Source: a bacterium
GTDB taxonomy: Bacteria > Desulfobacterota > Binatia > DP-6
Direction of reading: 5' to 3'
NCBI GenBank assembly: GCA_026129405.1
Contig: JAHCID010000001.1
Coordinates: forward strand, 589,237-653,236
Length of the DNA stretch: 64,000 bases
Shown: one piece after another, positions 35,153 through 44,407 of the stretch
How positions within the stretch are numbered: position 1 is the stretch's first letter
Layout: each line of letters starts with the position of its first letter
The notes under the pieces: generated by a model
What the model was told of the DNA's origin: nothing
Databases searched by the model: none
Seen by the model: only the letters and a program-made list of their open reading frames with translations
Made by a program: the position numbers and the translations under genes

Positions 35153-36622
35153 ATGGGGGTCGGAACGAGCCGCGGCGGGCGGGCGGCGCTGCTGCTGGCG
35201 CTCCTGCTCGTCGGCGGGTGTGGGGGCTGCGGCGACCGCCTCGACCTCGACGCCAGCAAGGAGACGCTCGTGAAGCTCCCCGGCGGGTGGCGGCGCGGCA
35301 CGGTGGCGGTGGCCGACGACGGGCGCACGGTCGCCTTCGTCGAGGACGTCGACGGCGGAGCCCGGGTGGTCGCGGGCGGGGCTCCGGGCCGCCGGTTCGC
35401 GCAGGTGACGAACCCGCAGTTCGCCCCGAAGACGCACCGCCTCGGCTACTGGGCGACGGACTCGACGCAACCGCCCGCCGAGGTGGGCCTGGTGATCGAC
35501 GGCCAGGTGATTCCCACCGAAGCGAACCAGCCCGGCACCCTCGTGTGGAGCCCCGACGGCACGCGCTGGGGCGCCGCGGTCGGGCTCGCCGAGGAGGTCG
35601 TCGACGGCGTCCCGCACCGCCGGCCCACCGTCATCCTGGTCGACGGCAGGGACATGGGCCGCTGGATCGACACCACGCCGCCCGCGTTCAGCCCCGACGG
35701 CCGGCACGTGGCCTGGCTGGCACAGATCGACGACGGGCGTATCGCCGTCGTCGTCGACGGCGTCGCGCGCGAGCCGTTCGCGAAGCCCGAAGGCAGGGTC
35801 TCGCCCGGCATGACGTTCAAGAACGTCGGTCCCACGCTGGCGCCGCAGCACGTCCTGCGCTGGCTCGCCGACGGCACGCTGCTCCTGCTCGCGCCCGATC
35901 GCGACGGCTGGACGCTGTCCCGCGACGGCACCGTGCTCGGGGTGTGGCGGCACGTCGAATGGCAGACGGCGGGGCCGATCCATCTGGCCTTCGGCGACGA
36001 GTTCGCGAACGCGGCGCGGATCGCGTCGATCGCGGTCGCGGTCGCGGCCAAGGCGCCGGTGGTCGCGTACTGGGAGCGCCTCGAGGGCGAGAAGCCGCAG
36101 TGGCGGGTGATGCGAGACGGCAAGCCCGTCGACGACGTGATCTGCTCCCGGTACTGGGAGACGCAGCCGCCGCCGACGCTCTCCTCCGACGGCCGGCACA
36201 TCGCCTACGCCTGCGCCGGGCCGGACGCGATGCAGCGGCCGGACGTCGTCGTCGTCGTCGATGGCGTGCGGCACGGTCCGTACCGCAACGTCTACGGCAT
36301 CGCCGTCGCCGAGGACGCCTCGCACGGCGCCTGGGCGGCGACGCTCGACCCCGAGCCGTCGCCGACCTGGCACTTCTTCATCGACGGCAAGGCGCTGCGC
36401 GGCGACTGGGCCGAGGCCTGGCGCCCCCGCCTCGACGACCCGGGCGAGCACCTCGCCTGGGAGGCGGCGCCGGCGCGTGGGCGACCGGCCCTCGGCATCG
36501 ACGGCGTCAGCGTGTCGCGCTTCGACGGCATCTTCTGGGGCCCGGTCTTCACGGAGCCCCGTCGGGTCGGGTGGGTGGTGCGACGCGGCCGGCGTCTCGT
36601 GCGCCTCGACCTGACGTACTGA
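35153..36622 (+). CDS. lipoprotein with WD40/PD40-like beta-propeller repeats
   Basis: 489 residues. The ATG at 35153 begins a lipoprotein signal peptide ending in LLVGGC23. The mature part shows about seven repeats of the PD40/TolB type, each with a DGR or DGT turn: VAVADDGRTVAFVED, LVWSPDGTRWGAAV, PAFSPDGRHVAWLAQ, LRWLADGTLLLLAP, PTLSSDGRHIAYAC and others, alternating with VDG strands such as VVVDGVAREPF. Some repeats carry extra Cys. It likely folds as a periplasmic beta-propeller for binding, like TolB, but no TolB N-terminal domain is present. Function unknown. Confidence 0.8.
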   Translation: MGVGTSRGGRAALLLALLLVGGCGGCGDRLDLDASKETLVKLPGGWRRGTVAVADDGRTVAFVEDVDGGARVVAGGAPGRRFAQVTNPQFAPKTHRLGYWATDSTQPPAEVGLVIDGQVIPTEANQPGTLVWSPDGTRWGAAVGLAEEVVDGVPHRRPTVILVDGRDMGRWIDTTPPAFSPDGRHVAWLAQIDDGRIAVVVDGVAREPFAKPEGRVSPGMTFKNVGPTLAPQHVLRWLADGTLLLLAPDRDGWTLSRDGTVLGVWRHVEWQTAGPIHLAFGDEFANAARIASIAVAVAAKAPVVAYWERLEGEKPQWRVMRDGKPVDDVICSRYWETQPPPTLSSDGRHIAYACAGPDAMQRPDVVVVVDGVRHGPYRNVYGIAVAEDASHGAWAATLDPEPSPTWHFFIDGKALRGDWAEAWRPRLDDPGEHLAWEAAPARGRPALGIDGVSVSRFDGIFWGPVFTEPRRVGWVVRRGRRLVRLDLTY

Positions 36623-36728
36623 GCCCCGCCGGCGCCGGCAGGATCTTCCTACCCGCCTCAAGCCTGCGGCCCTGCCTGCCGATCCTTCCGGGGTCCCCCG
36701 ACCCGCTCGGGGCCGGGGGGCGGTGCGC

Positions 36729-38966
36729 ATGGCAGACGCGAATCGCGAGACCGCTCCGGAGCCCAACGACCTCGACGGCGATCTGGGCGCCGGCTACCGC
36801 GGCGAGATCGACCGCGCCCTGCGTCGCGGCATCGACATCACCGCGGCGCTCTTTCTCCTGCTCGTCGGCATCTCGGTGGTGCTCGAGCGGCACTACCATC
36901 CGGATCGCCTCGAGATCGCACTGCGCGCCTATGCGATCGAGCTGGCGGCCTGCGCGCTGGCGATCGCGGCGGCCCGGGTGAAGGCGCTGCCGCCGGCCGT
37001 GCCGGCGGCCGCGCTGGGCGTCACCCTCGGGCTCCTCATGCAGTGGTACGGCGGCGCCATCGCGCTCGCGCCCGAACGCATCGCGCTCGGGCAGGTCTGC
37101 CTGACGATGGGCCTCTTCGTGCTGCTGCCCTGGCCGTGGCGCACGCAGCTCGTGGTGTCGACGACCCTGCTCGCCGGTCTCGTGCTCCACCTGCTCCGCG
37201 GCGGGTTGGTCGAGACCGCGAGCTTCTCGTTGCTCGCGATGCTGGCTGCGACGATCGTCTCCGTATGGGGTGCCTGGTACCTCGACCGCTACCGGCGCAA
37301 CCTCCACGTCCGCACCGCGCTGCTCGCGCGCACCTCCGCGACCAACACGGCGATCCTCGAGGCCGCCCTCGACGCCATCGTCGGCATGGACCATCGCGGG
37401 CGGCTGACGGAGTTCAATCCGGCCGCGGAGCGGCTGTTCGGGCGCCGGCGCGCCGACGTGCTCGGACGCGACCTCGCCGACCTGCTGCTGCCGCCGGTGG
37501 CCCGCGCCGCGCACCGCGAAGGCCTGGCGCGCCATCTCGCCGGCGGCACGAGCACGATCCTGGGCCGCCGGCTCGAGACGACGGCGCTCGGTGCCGACGG
37601 GCAGGAGGTCCCGATCGAGCTCACCGTCTCGCGCGTCCATCGCGACGGCCCCCCGACGTTCACCGCGACGCTGCGCGACATCACCGAGCAGAAGCGCGCC
37701 GACGCCGCACGGCGCGCGTCGAAGCGTCAGGCCGAGGAGGAGGCGGAGACCGCCGCGGCGCTGCTGCACGTCGGCGAGACGCTCAACGCCCATCTCAACC
37801 AGCCCGATCTGCTCGAGCGCGTGACGTGGATGGCGGTCGATGCCCTCGGCTGCGATTGGGGCAGCGCGTTCGAGTGGGACGAGCGCACCAACGCCTTCCG
37901 CCTGCGCGGCTGCGTCGGCCTGCGGCTCGAGGTCGCGCGGGACCTGGGCGGCACCGAGTTCACGCCGGACACGATGCACGGCCTGATCGACGCGGTTCGG
38001 CGCGGCATCCTCGTCGAGATCGCAGACCGCGACGCGCAGCCCTATCTCGCGCCCGAGTCGCTCGCGCGCTGGGAGGTGTCGTCGAAGCTGGTCGCGCCCA
38101 TCCGCCGGGGCGAGGTCACGATCGGCCTCCTGTGCGTCGGCTACCGCGAGCGGCGCGGGCCGTTCTCGCCGCGGCAGCGGCGCCTGGCGCTCGGCATCGC
38201 GCACGCCACCGGCATCGCGCTCGCGAACGCGCGGCTCATCGCCGACCTCCAATCGGCGAGCCGCCTCAAGTCGGAGTTCGTGTCGACGATGTCGCACGAG
38301 CTGCGCACGCCGCTGAACGTCATCCTCGGCTTCTGCGAGATGGCGCGCGACGCCGAGCTGCCGCGTGAGGAGCGCGACGCCTGCGTCGCCCGCATCGACG
38401 GCGCCGGGCGCGAGCTGCTCGACCTCGTCGAGAGCACGCTCGAGATCGGCCGCATCGAAGCCGGACGCGACGAGGCGCGGCTCGAGACCGTGCGCCTGCC
38501 GGCGCTCTGGAGCGAGCTCGGGCAGAGCTGCGCCGGCCTGCCGCACGGGCCTACCGTCGCGCTCGAGTGGAGCCCCGAGGTGCCGCCGGTGTCGCTCACG
38601 ACCGACCCGCGCAAGCTCTCCATCGTGCTGCGCAACCTCGTCGGCAACGCGCTCAAGTTCACCCCCCGGGGGCGGGTTGCGGTGGCGGCGCGTCTCGACG
38701 GGCCGGCGCTGGTGATCGAGGTGGCCGACACCGGCATCGGCATCGCGCCCGAGCAGCGCGAGACGATCTTCGAGATGTTCCGCCAGGCCGACCAGTCCGA
38801 CTCGCGCCGCTTCGGCGGCACCGGTCTCGGGCTCTACATCGTGCGGCGCTTCGTCGAGCAGATGGGCGGCCGCGTCGAGGTCGACAGCACGCCGGGCGCG
38901 GGCTCGACGTTCCGCGTGACCCTGCCGCAGTCGGCGTCGGCGCCGCCGCTGCACCACGCGGCCTAG
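36729..38966 (+). CDS. membrane sensor histidine kinase (PAS-GAF-HisKA-HATPase)
   Basis: 745 residues from the ATG at 36729 (a GTG two codons earlier is possible). Six or so membrane helices lie in about 38-190, followed by a PAS domain (about 207-325, DAIVGMDHRGRLTEFNPAAE), a coiled linker, a GAF domain (about 345-505), HisKA with FVSTMSHELRTPLNVILGF (phospho-acceptor His) and HATPase with NLVGNALKFT, DTGIGIAP and GGTGLGLYIV. It is a hybrid-free kinase with no response regulator beside it, so an orphan in this window. The histidine-kinase relic at 53259-53560 is related in its HATPase part. Confidence 0.95.
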   Translation: MADANRETAPEPNDLDGDLGAGYRGEIDRALRRGIDITAALFLLLVGISVVLERHYHPDRLEIALRAYAIELAACALAIAAARVKALPPAVPAAALGVTLGLLMQWYGGAIALAPERIALGQVCLTMGLFVLLPWPWRTQLVVSTTLLAGLVLHLLRGGLVETASFSLLAMLAATIVSVWGAWYLDRYRRNLHVRTALLARTSATNTAILEAALDAIVGMDHRGRLTEFNPAAERLFGRRRADVLGRDLADLLLPPVARAAHREGLARHLAGGTSTILGRRLETTALGADGQEVPIELTVSRVHRDGPPTFTATLRDITEQKRADAARRASKRQAEEEAETAAALLHVGETLNAHLNQPDLLERVTWMAVDALGCDWGSAFEWDERTNAFRLRGCVGLRLEVARDLGGTEFTPDTMHGLIDAVRRGILVEIADRDAQPYLAPESLARWEVSSKLVAPIRRGEVTIGLLCVGYRERRGPFSPRQRRLALGIAHATGIALANARLIADLQSASRLKSEFVSTMSHELRTPLNVILGFCEMARDAELPREERDACVARIDGAGRELLDLVESTLEIGRIEAGRDEARLETVRLPALWSELGQSCAGLPHGPTVALEWSPEVPPVSLTTDPRKLSIVLRNLVGNALKFTPRGRVAVAARLDGPALVIEVADTGIGIAPEQRETIFEMFRQADQSDSRRFGGTGLGLYIVRRFVEQMGGRVEVDSTPGAGSTFRVTLPQSASAPPLHHAA

Positions 38967-38972
38967 GCGACA

Positions 38973-38987
38973 CCGGCCGGGGGCCGG
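38973..38987. terminator. GC hairpin between convergent genes, possible two-way terminator
   Basis: A perfect 6-bp stem CCGGCC/GGCCGG with a 3-base loop sits in the 31 bases between the kinase stop and the hpnI stop. There is no T-run, so it is only a candidate. Confidence 0.4.
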
Positions 38988-38997
38988 CGGCCGCGGC

Positions 38998-40209
38998 TCA
39001 GTTCGCGGCGGCGCGCTGCGCCGGCTCGGTCTCGATCTGCGGGGCCAGCGGCGACGGCATGTCCGGCGTCACGGCGATCATGCTGCCGTCGGGCCGCACG
39101 CGCAGCGTCTGGCCGCTCCATACGACGTCGCGGCCGAGCCACGACACGAGCCAGATCGCCGTGTAGCCGAGGTCCTTCAGCGGCACCATCCAGAGCTGGC
39201 GCGGCGTCTCGCGCTCGCGCAGCAGGCGCATGATGCCGTGCAGGCCGATCAGCCGGCACGCGATCGCACCGCCGAGCGCGGTCCAGCCGGCGCGCGACCC
39301 GCCGGTCACGACGACCGCGAGCACGCCCCAGCTGACGGCGTGGGTGATCACCGAGCAGAACCAGCCGAGCGCCTGCTGCGCGCGGTAGGTGCGCGCCCAG
39401 CGCACCTGGTGGCGCCAGACGTCGCCGATGGTGGTCGAGTCGAGCACGGTCTCGACGACGTAGGGGAGCAGCACGAGCTTCCACCCGGCGCGCGCGATCC
39501 AGGCGCCGAGGAGGTAGTCGTCGGCGAGGTAGTCGGCGAGGGCGGGGAAGCCGCCGACGGCGTCGAGCGCCTCGCGGCGGAACGCGATCGACGCGCCGTA
39601 CGCGTTCTTGAGGCCCTGCACCCACTCGGCGGTGACGAACATCGGGATCGAGTCGGTGTTGATGAGGAGCGACTCGATGACCGACGGCAGGCCGTGGTAG
39701 CCGCGGCCGCGGTAGAGGCAGGTGGTGAGGCCGACCTGCGGATCGACGAGCGGTGCGACCATCGAGCGCAGGTAGTCGGGGCGCACCCGGATGTCGGCGT
39801 CGGAGAGGACCAGCACGTCGTGCTTCGCGTGCCGCGTCATGTGGACGAGGTTGGCGATCTTGCGGTTGGTGCCGGCCTCGTGGCCGATCGACAGCACGAG
39901 GTCGACGTCGGGGAATTCGCGCTGGAGGCGCTCGACGACGGCGACGGCGGGATCGTCCGGGCCGTCGATGCCGCAGACGATCTGGAAGTCGGGATAGTCC
40001 TGCCGGCAGAAGCTGGCGAGGTTGGCGTAGAGGTCGAGGCCGGGGCCCTTCAGCGGCTTCAGGACCGTGACCGGCGGCCGGAACGCGGGCCGCCGGCGAT
40101 CGGCCCGCCGCGCGCGCCGGAAGAAGCGGTGCGCGGCCACCAGCTGGAACAGCTGGTAGGCGCTCGCGATCGCGCAGCAGCCGAGGACGACGGCGACGAG
40201 GACGGTCAT
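38998..40209 (-). CDS. hpnI: HpnI-like glycosyltransferase (hopanoid glucosamine addition)
   Basis: 403 residues. The ATG overlaps the hpnJ stop by one base (TGATG). One N-terminal membrane helix (about 2-22), then a ceramide-glucosyltransferase-like GT2 domain: VTVLKPLKGPG, CGIDGPDDP, VLVLSDADIRV (DxD-like), NAYGASIAFRREAL, ADYLADDYLLG and the Q-V-R-W-A-R motif (QxxRW type). About three membrane helices follow (280-370). HpnI adds N-acetylglucosamine to bacteriohopanetetrol. Its pairing with HpnJ supports the name. Confidence 0.9.
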   Translation of the reverse strand: MTVLVAVVLGCCAIASAYQLFQLVAAHRFFRRARRADRRRPAFRPPVTVLKPLKGPGLDLYANLASFCRQDYPDFQIVCGIDGPDDPAVAVVERLQREFPDVDLVLSIGHEAGTNRKIANLVHMTRHAKHDVLVLSDADIRVRPDYLRSMVAPLVDPQVGLTTCLYRGRGYHGLPSVIESLLINTDSIPMFVTAEWVQGLKNAYGASIAFRREALDAVGGFPALADYLADDYLLGAWIARAGWKLVLLPYVVETVLDSTTIGDVWRHQVRWARTYRAQQALGWFCSVITHAVSWGVLAVVVTGGSRAGWTALGGAIACRLIGLHGIMRLLRERETPRQLWMVPLKDLGYTAIWLVSWLGRDVVWSGQTLRVRPDGSMIAVTPDMPSPLAPQIETEPAQRAAAN

Positions 40210-41651
40210 CAGGCCGTCGCCTGTGCGCCTCCCGCGATCTGCCGGCGCTTCCACATCGAGCCGAGGAACTGCTTGCCCTCGGAGAGGAGGCGCTTCGCCT
40301 CTTCGGGATCGCTCGCCATCTTCTTGATCGACTTCCAGATGTAGCGGCGGCTGAAGTAGTAGCGGCGGTAGAAGGTCTCGACGGCCTTGAAGATCTCGTC
40401 GGCGGAGACCTCGGGGTAGCTCACCGTGCACTTCTGGTAGCCGGTCTCGTCGACCAGGCTGTCGACGGTGAGGTACTTGTGCTCGCGCACCCAGTCGTAC
40501 ATCGCGGTGCCCGGGTACGGCGACGCGAGCGACACCTGCAGCGTCTCGGGCTGCATCTCCTGCGCGAAGCGGATCGTCTGCTCGATGGTCTGCCTGGTTT
40601 CGCCCGGCAGCCCCATGATGAAGGTGCCGTGGATGAGGATGCCGATGTCGTGGCAGTCCTGCGTGAAGCGGCGCGCGCGCTCGACGCTGACGCCCTTCCT
40701 GATGTTCTTCAGGATCTGCTCGTTGCCCGACTCGTAGCCGACGACGAACAGGCGCAGCCCGCCGTCCTTCAACGCCTTCAGCGTCTCGCGGTCGACGTTG
40801 GCGCGCGAGTTGGTCGACCAGGTGAGGCCGAGCTTGCCGAGACCCGCGGCGATCGCGACGGCGCGCTTCGGGTCGGCGGTGAAGGTGTCGTCGTCGAAGA
40901 ACAGCTCCTTCATCTCGGGGAAGAGCCGCCGGAGGTGCGAGCATTCCTCGAGCACGTTCTCGACGCTGCGGGTGCGGTAGCTGTGGCCGGTGGTGACCTG
41001 CGGCCACAGGCAGAACGAGCAGCGCGCCGGGCAGCCGCGGCCGGTATACAGCGACACGTACGGGTACTGGCAGTACGGGCTGTTGTACTTCTTGTAGTCG
41101 AGGTCGCGCGCGTAGACGTCGGTCGAGAACGGCAGCGCGTCGAGCTCGGTCGTCGTCAGCGGCGGCGGCTCCTCGTTGTGCTGGTAGACGCCGTTCTCGA
41201 GGTAGCTGATGCCCTTGACGTCGGCGAACCTGCGGCCTTCGGCCACCGCCACCACCGCGAGGTCGAACTCCTTGCGCGCGATGTAGTCGATGACGCTCGC
41301 GTACTTGAGCGACTCCTCGGGGCGCGCCGTCACGTGGCCGCCGACGAAGCCGATCGTCGTGTCCGGCTTGGCGGCCTTGATCGCCTGGGCGGTGCGCACG
41401 TCGGCGCGGAACGACGGGGTGCTCGTGTGCAGGACGACGTGGTCGAAGTCCTTCGCGATGCGCACGACCTCGTCGGCGGGCATGTGCAGCGGCGGCGCGT
41501 CGAGCAGCCGCGAGCCGGGCAGCATGCCGGCCGGGTAGGACAACCAGGTTGGGTACCAGAACGACCAGACCTCCCGCTTCGCCTGGTAGCGGGCCCCCGC
41601 GCCGCCGTCGAAATCGTCGTACGAGGGGGGGTTGAGGAAGAGGGTTCGCAT
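40209..41651 (-). CDS. hpnJ: HpnJ-like radical SAM protein (hopanoid side-chain cyclitol ether)
   Basis: 480 residues with GGAGG 7 bases before the ATG. N-terminal B12-binding-type Rossmann domain (1-140, LFLNPPSYDDFDGGAGARY start) and a radical SAM domain with the cluster motif C207-P-A-R-C211-S-F-C214, then GTFIMGLPGETRQTIEQT. The NPPSYDDFDGGAG opening is typical of HpnJ, which converts the sugar of bacteriohopanetetrol glucosamine into the cyclitol ether. Together with hpnI, and with hpnK at 32.8 kb, the side-chain route is nearly complete here. The hopene-forming genes (shc, hpnH, hpnG) are not in the window. Confidence 0.92.
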   Translation of the reverse strand: MRTLFLNPPSYDDFDGGAGARYQAKREVWSFWYPTWLSYPAGMLPGSRLLDAPPLHMPADEVVRIAKDFDHVVLHTSTPSFRADVRTAQAIKAAKPDTTIGFVGGHVTARPEESLKYASVIDYIARKEFDLAVVAVAEGRRFADVKGISYLENGVYQHNEEPPPLTTTELDALPFSTDVYARDLDYKKYNSPYCQYPYVSLYTGRGCPARCSFCLWPQVTTGHSYRTRSVENVLEECSHLRRLFPEMKELFFDDDTFTADPKRAVAIAAGLGKLGLTWSTNSRANVDRETLKALKDGGLRLFVVGYESGNEQILKNIRKGVSVERARRFTQDCHDIGILIHGTFIMGLPGETRQTIEQTIRFAQEMQPETLQVSLASPYPGTAMYDWVREHKYLTVDSLVDETGYQKCTVSYPEVSADEIFKAVETFYRRYYFSRRYIWKSIKKMASDPEEAKRLLSEGKQFLGSMWKRRQIAGGAQATA

Positions 41652-41846
41652 CCGGTTCCTCCGTGGAGTCGGTGTGAGCGCGCGCAGTCCCGTGCTCTCT
41701 CCGACGTTGCGGAGCGCAAGGCGTCCTGACCGAGCGGTAAGTGTTGCTTGTAGATGACGCATTGCCCAGGCGCAAGGCTCGCCACTTTTGGGAATCGCCC
41801 GGCGCGACGGCGTTTTCCGCGTCGCCGCGGCCTTTCGCGCGCGGAT

Positions 41847-41874
41847 TTGAAACCGGTGCGGGCGTGCGATAGCG
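41847..41874 (+). promoter_or_regulatory. candidate promoter before the SDR gene
   Basis: TTGAAA (41847-41852), a 16-base spacer and ATAGCG (41869-41874) lie directly before the ATG at 41886. They sit in the 234-base divergent spacer to hpnJ, which is clearly richer in A and T than the coding parts. The -10 match is weak and the distance to the start is short. Confidence 0.3.
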
Positions 41875-41885
41875 CGCTCGATCCG

Positions 41886-42698
41886 ATGGCTGTCGCCACC
41901 TCGCCCTGCATCTTCATCACCGGGGCCGCCGCCGGCATCGGACGCGCGACCGCCGCGCTGTTCGCGCAGCGCGGCTGGCGTCTCGGGCTGTTCGACCGCG
42001 ACGCCTCGGGGCTCGACCGCGTCGCGACGTCGCTCGGCGACGCGGTCTGCTGCATGCGCCCGCTCGACATCACCGATCGCGACGACGTGATCGCCGCCGT
42101 CGCCTACTTCGGCGGCTTCACCGGCGGGCGCATGGACGTCCTCTTCAACTGTGCCGGCGTGCTCCGCTGCGGGCCGTTCGCCGAGCAGACGGCGGCCGAC
42201 GACCGCCTGACGATCGAGGTGAACCTGATGGGCGTGCTGCACGGCATCCGCGCCGCCCTGCCCCTGCTCGAGAAGACCCCGGGGGCGCGCATCGTGACCA
42301 TGTCGTCGTCGGCGGCCATCCACGGCGTCCCCGAGGAGGCGGTGTACTCGGCGTCGAAGTTCGCGGTGCGCGCGCTGACCGAGGCGCTGTCGCTGGAGCT
42401 GGCGAAGAAGGGCATCGCCGTCTGCGACGTGATGCCGCCGATCGTGCGCACGGGCATGGTCACCGAGCAGGCGTTCACGCCCGCCGTGAACAAGAACCTC
42501 AGCAAGTGGATCACGGCGGAGGACGTCGCCGCGGTGGTGTGGGACGCCGTCCACGGCAAGCAGGTGCACTGGCCGATCGGCCGCGACGTGCGCTCCTTCT
42601 GGCTCGCGACGCGCCTCCTCCCGGGCCTCGGACGCATGCTGATGCGGCGCTTCTCGACCCACCCGAAGCACGATCGCCCGGGCGGTCCCACGCGCTAG
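41886..42698 (+). CDS. short-chain dehydrogenase/reductase
   Basis: 270 residues. Classical SDR motifs: TGAAAGIG (12-19) for NAD(P) binding, NCAGV, catalytic Ser in VTMSSSAAIHG and Y-S-A-S-K. The C-terminal part carries SFWLATRLLPGLGRMLMRRF, an amphipathic membrane-near helix. Arg and Asp at the end of strand 2 (LFDRD) suggest NAD rather than NADP. It is divergent from hpnJ and ends 59 bases before the PEP-mutase gene, so it could belong to hopanoid, phosphonate or lipid metabolism; the sequence does not decide. Confidence 0.93.
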   Translation: MAVATSPCIFITGAAAGIGRATAALFAQRGWRLGLFDRDASGLDRVATSLGDAVCCMRPLDITDRDDVIAAVAYFGGFTGGRMDVLFNCAGVLRCGPFAEQTAADDRLTIEVNLMGVLHGIRAALPLLEKTPGARIVTMSSSAAIHGVPEEAVYSASKFAVRALTEALSLELAKKGIAVCDVMPPIVRTGMVTEQAFTPAVNKNLSKWITAEDVAAVVWDAVHGKQVHWPIGRDVRSFWLATRLLPGLGRMLMRRFSTHPKHDRPGGPTR

Positions 42699-42757
42699 CC
42701 GTCGGGTCCGCCCGACTTGCCCGGCCCTCCGCCCTCCGATACAGCCCTGCCTTCCCC

Positions 42758-44398
42758 ATGCGAGGAGCTCTACTGTCGCTGCTCGGGCAACCCGGCGTGT
42801 TGCTCGCGGCCGGCGCGCACGACGCCCTCTCGGCGAAGCTCGCCGAGGAGGCCGGGTTCGACGCCATCTGGGCCAGCGGCTTCGGCATCTCGGCCGTGCA
42901 GGCCGTGCCCGACGCCAACATCCTCACGCTCACCGAGACGCTCGACGCGGTCCGCCGCATCTGCGACGCGGTGACGATCCCCGTCGTCGCCGACTGCGAC
43001 AACGGCTACGGCAACGCCATCAACGTGATGCGCACCGCGGCCGAGTTCGAGCGGGCGGGCGCCGCGGGCATGTGCATCGAGGACAACGAGTTCCCGAAGC
43101 GCTGCTCCTTCTATGCCGGCGTCTCGCGCGACCTCGTCGCCGCCGGCGAGCATGCGAGGAAGATCGAAGCCGCCTGCGCCGCACGCCGGCGTCGCGACTT
43201 CGTCGTCATCGCGCGCACCGAGGCGCTCATCGTCGGCCTCGGCATCGACGAGGCCCTCGCGCGCGCGCGCGCCTACGCCCGCGCCGGCGCCGACGCGGTC
43301 CTCGTCCACTCGAAGGAGAAGGACTTCGCCGAGCTGCGCCGCTTCGCCGACCGCTGGGACCTCTCGGTGCCGCTGGTCGCCGTGCCGACGACGTATCCCG
43401 AGGTGACGCCGCCGGAGCTCGAGGCGGCAGGCTTCAAGCTCGCGATCTTCGCCAACCAGGCCCTGCGCGCCGCCATCCCGGCGATGCGCGACGTCCTCGT
43501 CGCCATGCGCGAGGCGGGGCGACCCGCGGGCGCGGGCAGCCGCATCGTGCCGCTCGACGAGGTCTATCGCCTGGTGGGCGTGCCGGAGCTGAAGGCGAAC
43601 GAGCGCCGCTTCCTGTGGGCCGGCGAGGAGCCGCCGCGCGCCGTCATCCTCGCCGCCGGCTTCGAGCCGCAGATGCTGCCGCTGATCGAGGATCGCCCGA
43701 AGACGATGCTCGACGTGAAGGGCAAGACGATCCTCGAGCGCCAGGTCGAGACCCTCGCCGAGCTCGGGCTGCGCGACGTCACCGTGGTGCGCGGCTACAA
43801 GAAGGAGCAGGTGCAGGCGCCGGGTGTGCGCTTCGTCGACAACGACCGCTACGCCGAGACCGGCGAGCTGGCGTCGCTCTTCTGCGCCGAGGCGCAGCTC
43901 GACCGCGCCTTCGTGCTGCTCTACGGCGACATCCTCTTCGAGGAGCACATTCTCGAGACGCTGGTGCGCTCCGACGCCGACGTGGCCGTGGTCGTCGACC
44001 GCGCCTTCGTCGACGCGCAGCGCGCGGGGCTGCCGCTGCCGCCGGGGCCGCTCGACCTCGTGGTCACCGAGACGGCGCCGAACGGCCGCCGCTTCGTCGC
44101 GCCCGAGGGCGGCAGCCGCGTGCTGCGCATCGGCCCGGAGGTCACGCCGGCCGACGCGCACGGCGAGTTCATCGGCATGGCGCTGTTCTCCGTCGCCGGC
44201 GCGGCCACGCTGCGCGAGGTGTACGCGGAGCTGCGGGCGCAGCGTGCCGAGGGGCTCGAGCGCGCCAGCGTCACGCACGTCCTCCAGGCGATGATCGACC
44301 GCGGCCAGCGCGTCGTCGCCGTCGAGATCCACAAGGGCTGGATGGAGGTCGACAGCTTCGAGGACTACCGGCGCGCCTGGGCCGAGGTCGCGCCGTAA
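42758..44398 (+). CDS. pepM: phosphoenolpyruvate mutase fused to nucleotidyltransferase-like domain
   Basis: 546 residues. Residues 1-280 are an isocitrate-lyase-superfamily barrel closest to PEP mutase: AGAHDALSAKLAEEAGFDAI, WASGFGISA (39-46), DCDNGYGN (79-86) and EDNEFPKRCSF (108-118). The last corresponds to the PEP-mutase signature EDK-x5-NS, but with Asn for Lys and Cys for Asn. Residues 293-546 are a nucleotidyltransferase fold (AVILAAG, DRPKTMLDVKGKTILERQVE, LLYGDILFEEHI) whose G-x-G-x-R loop is replaced by GFEPQML. The mutase would turn PEP into phosphonopyruvate; the fused domain probably relates to cytidylylation of a phosphonate. Decarboxylase subunits follow, which supports the pathway. 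No strong ribosome site. Confidence 0.87.
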   Translation: MRGALLSLLGQPGVLLAAGAHDALSAKLAEEAGFDAIWASGFGISAVQAVPDANILTLTETLDAVRRICDAVTIPVVADCDNGYGNAINVMRTAAEFERAGAAGMCIEDNEFPKRCSFYAGVSRDLVAAGEHARKIEAACAARRRRDFVVIARTEALIVGLGIDEALARARAYARAGADAVLVHSKEKDFAELRRFADRWDLSVPLVAVPTTYPEVTPPELEAAGFKLAIFANQALRAAIPAMRDVLVAMREAGRPAGAGSRIVPLDEVYRLVGVPELKANERRFLWAGEEPPRAVILAAGFEPQMLPLIEDRPKTMLDVKGKTILERQVETLAELGLRDVTVVRGYKKEQVQAPGVRFVDNDRYAETGELASLFCAEAQLDRAFVLLYGDILFEEHILETLVRSDADVAVVVDRAFVDAQRAGLPLPPGPLDLVVTETAPNGRRFVAPEGGSRVLRIGPEVTPADAHGEFIGMALFSVAGAATLREVYAELRAQRAEGLERASVTHVLQAMIDRGQRVVAVEIHKGWMEVDSFEDYRRAWAEVAP

Positions 44399-44407
44399 GC
44401 GCCGCTC

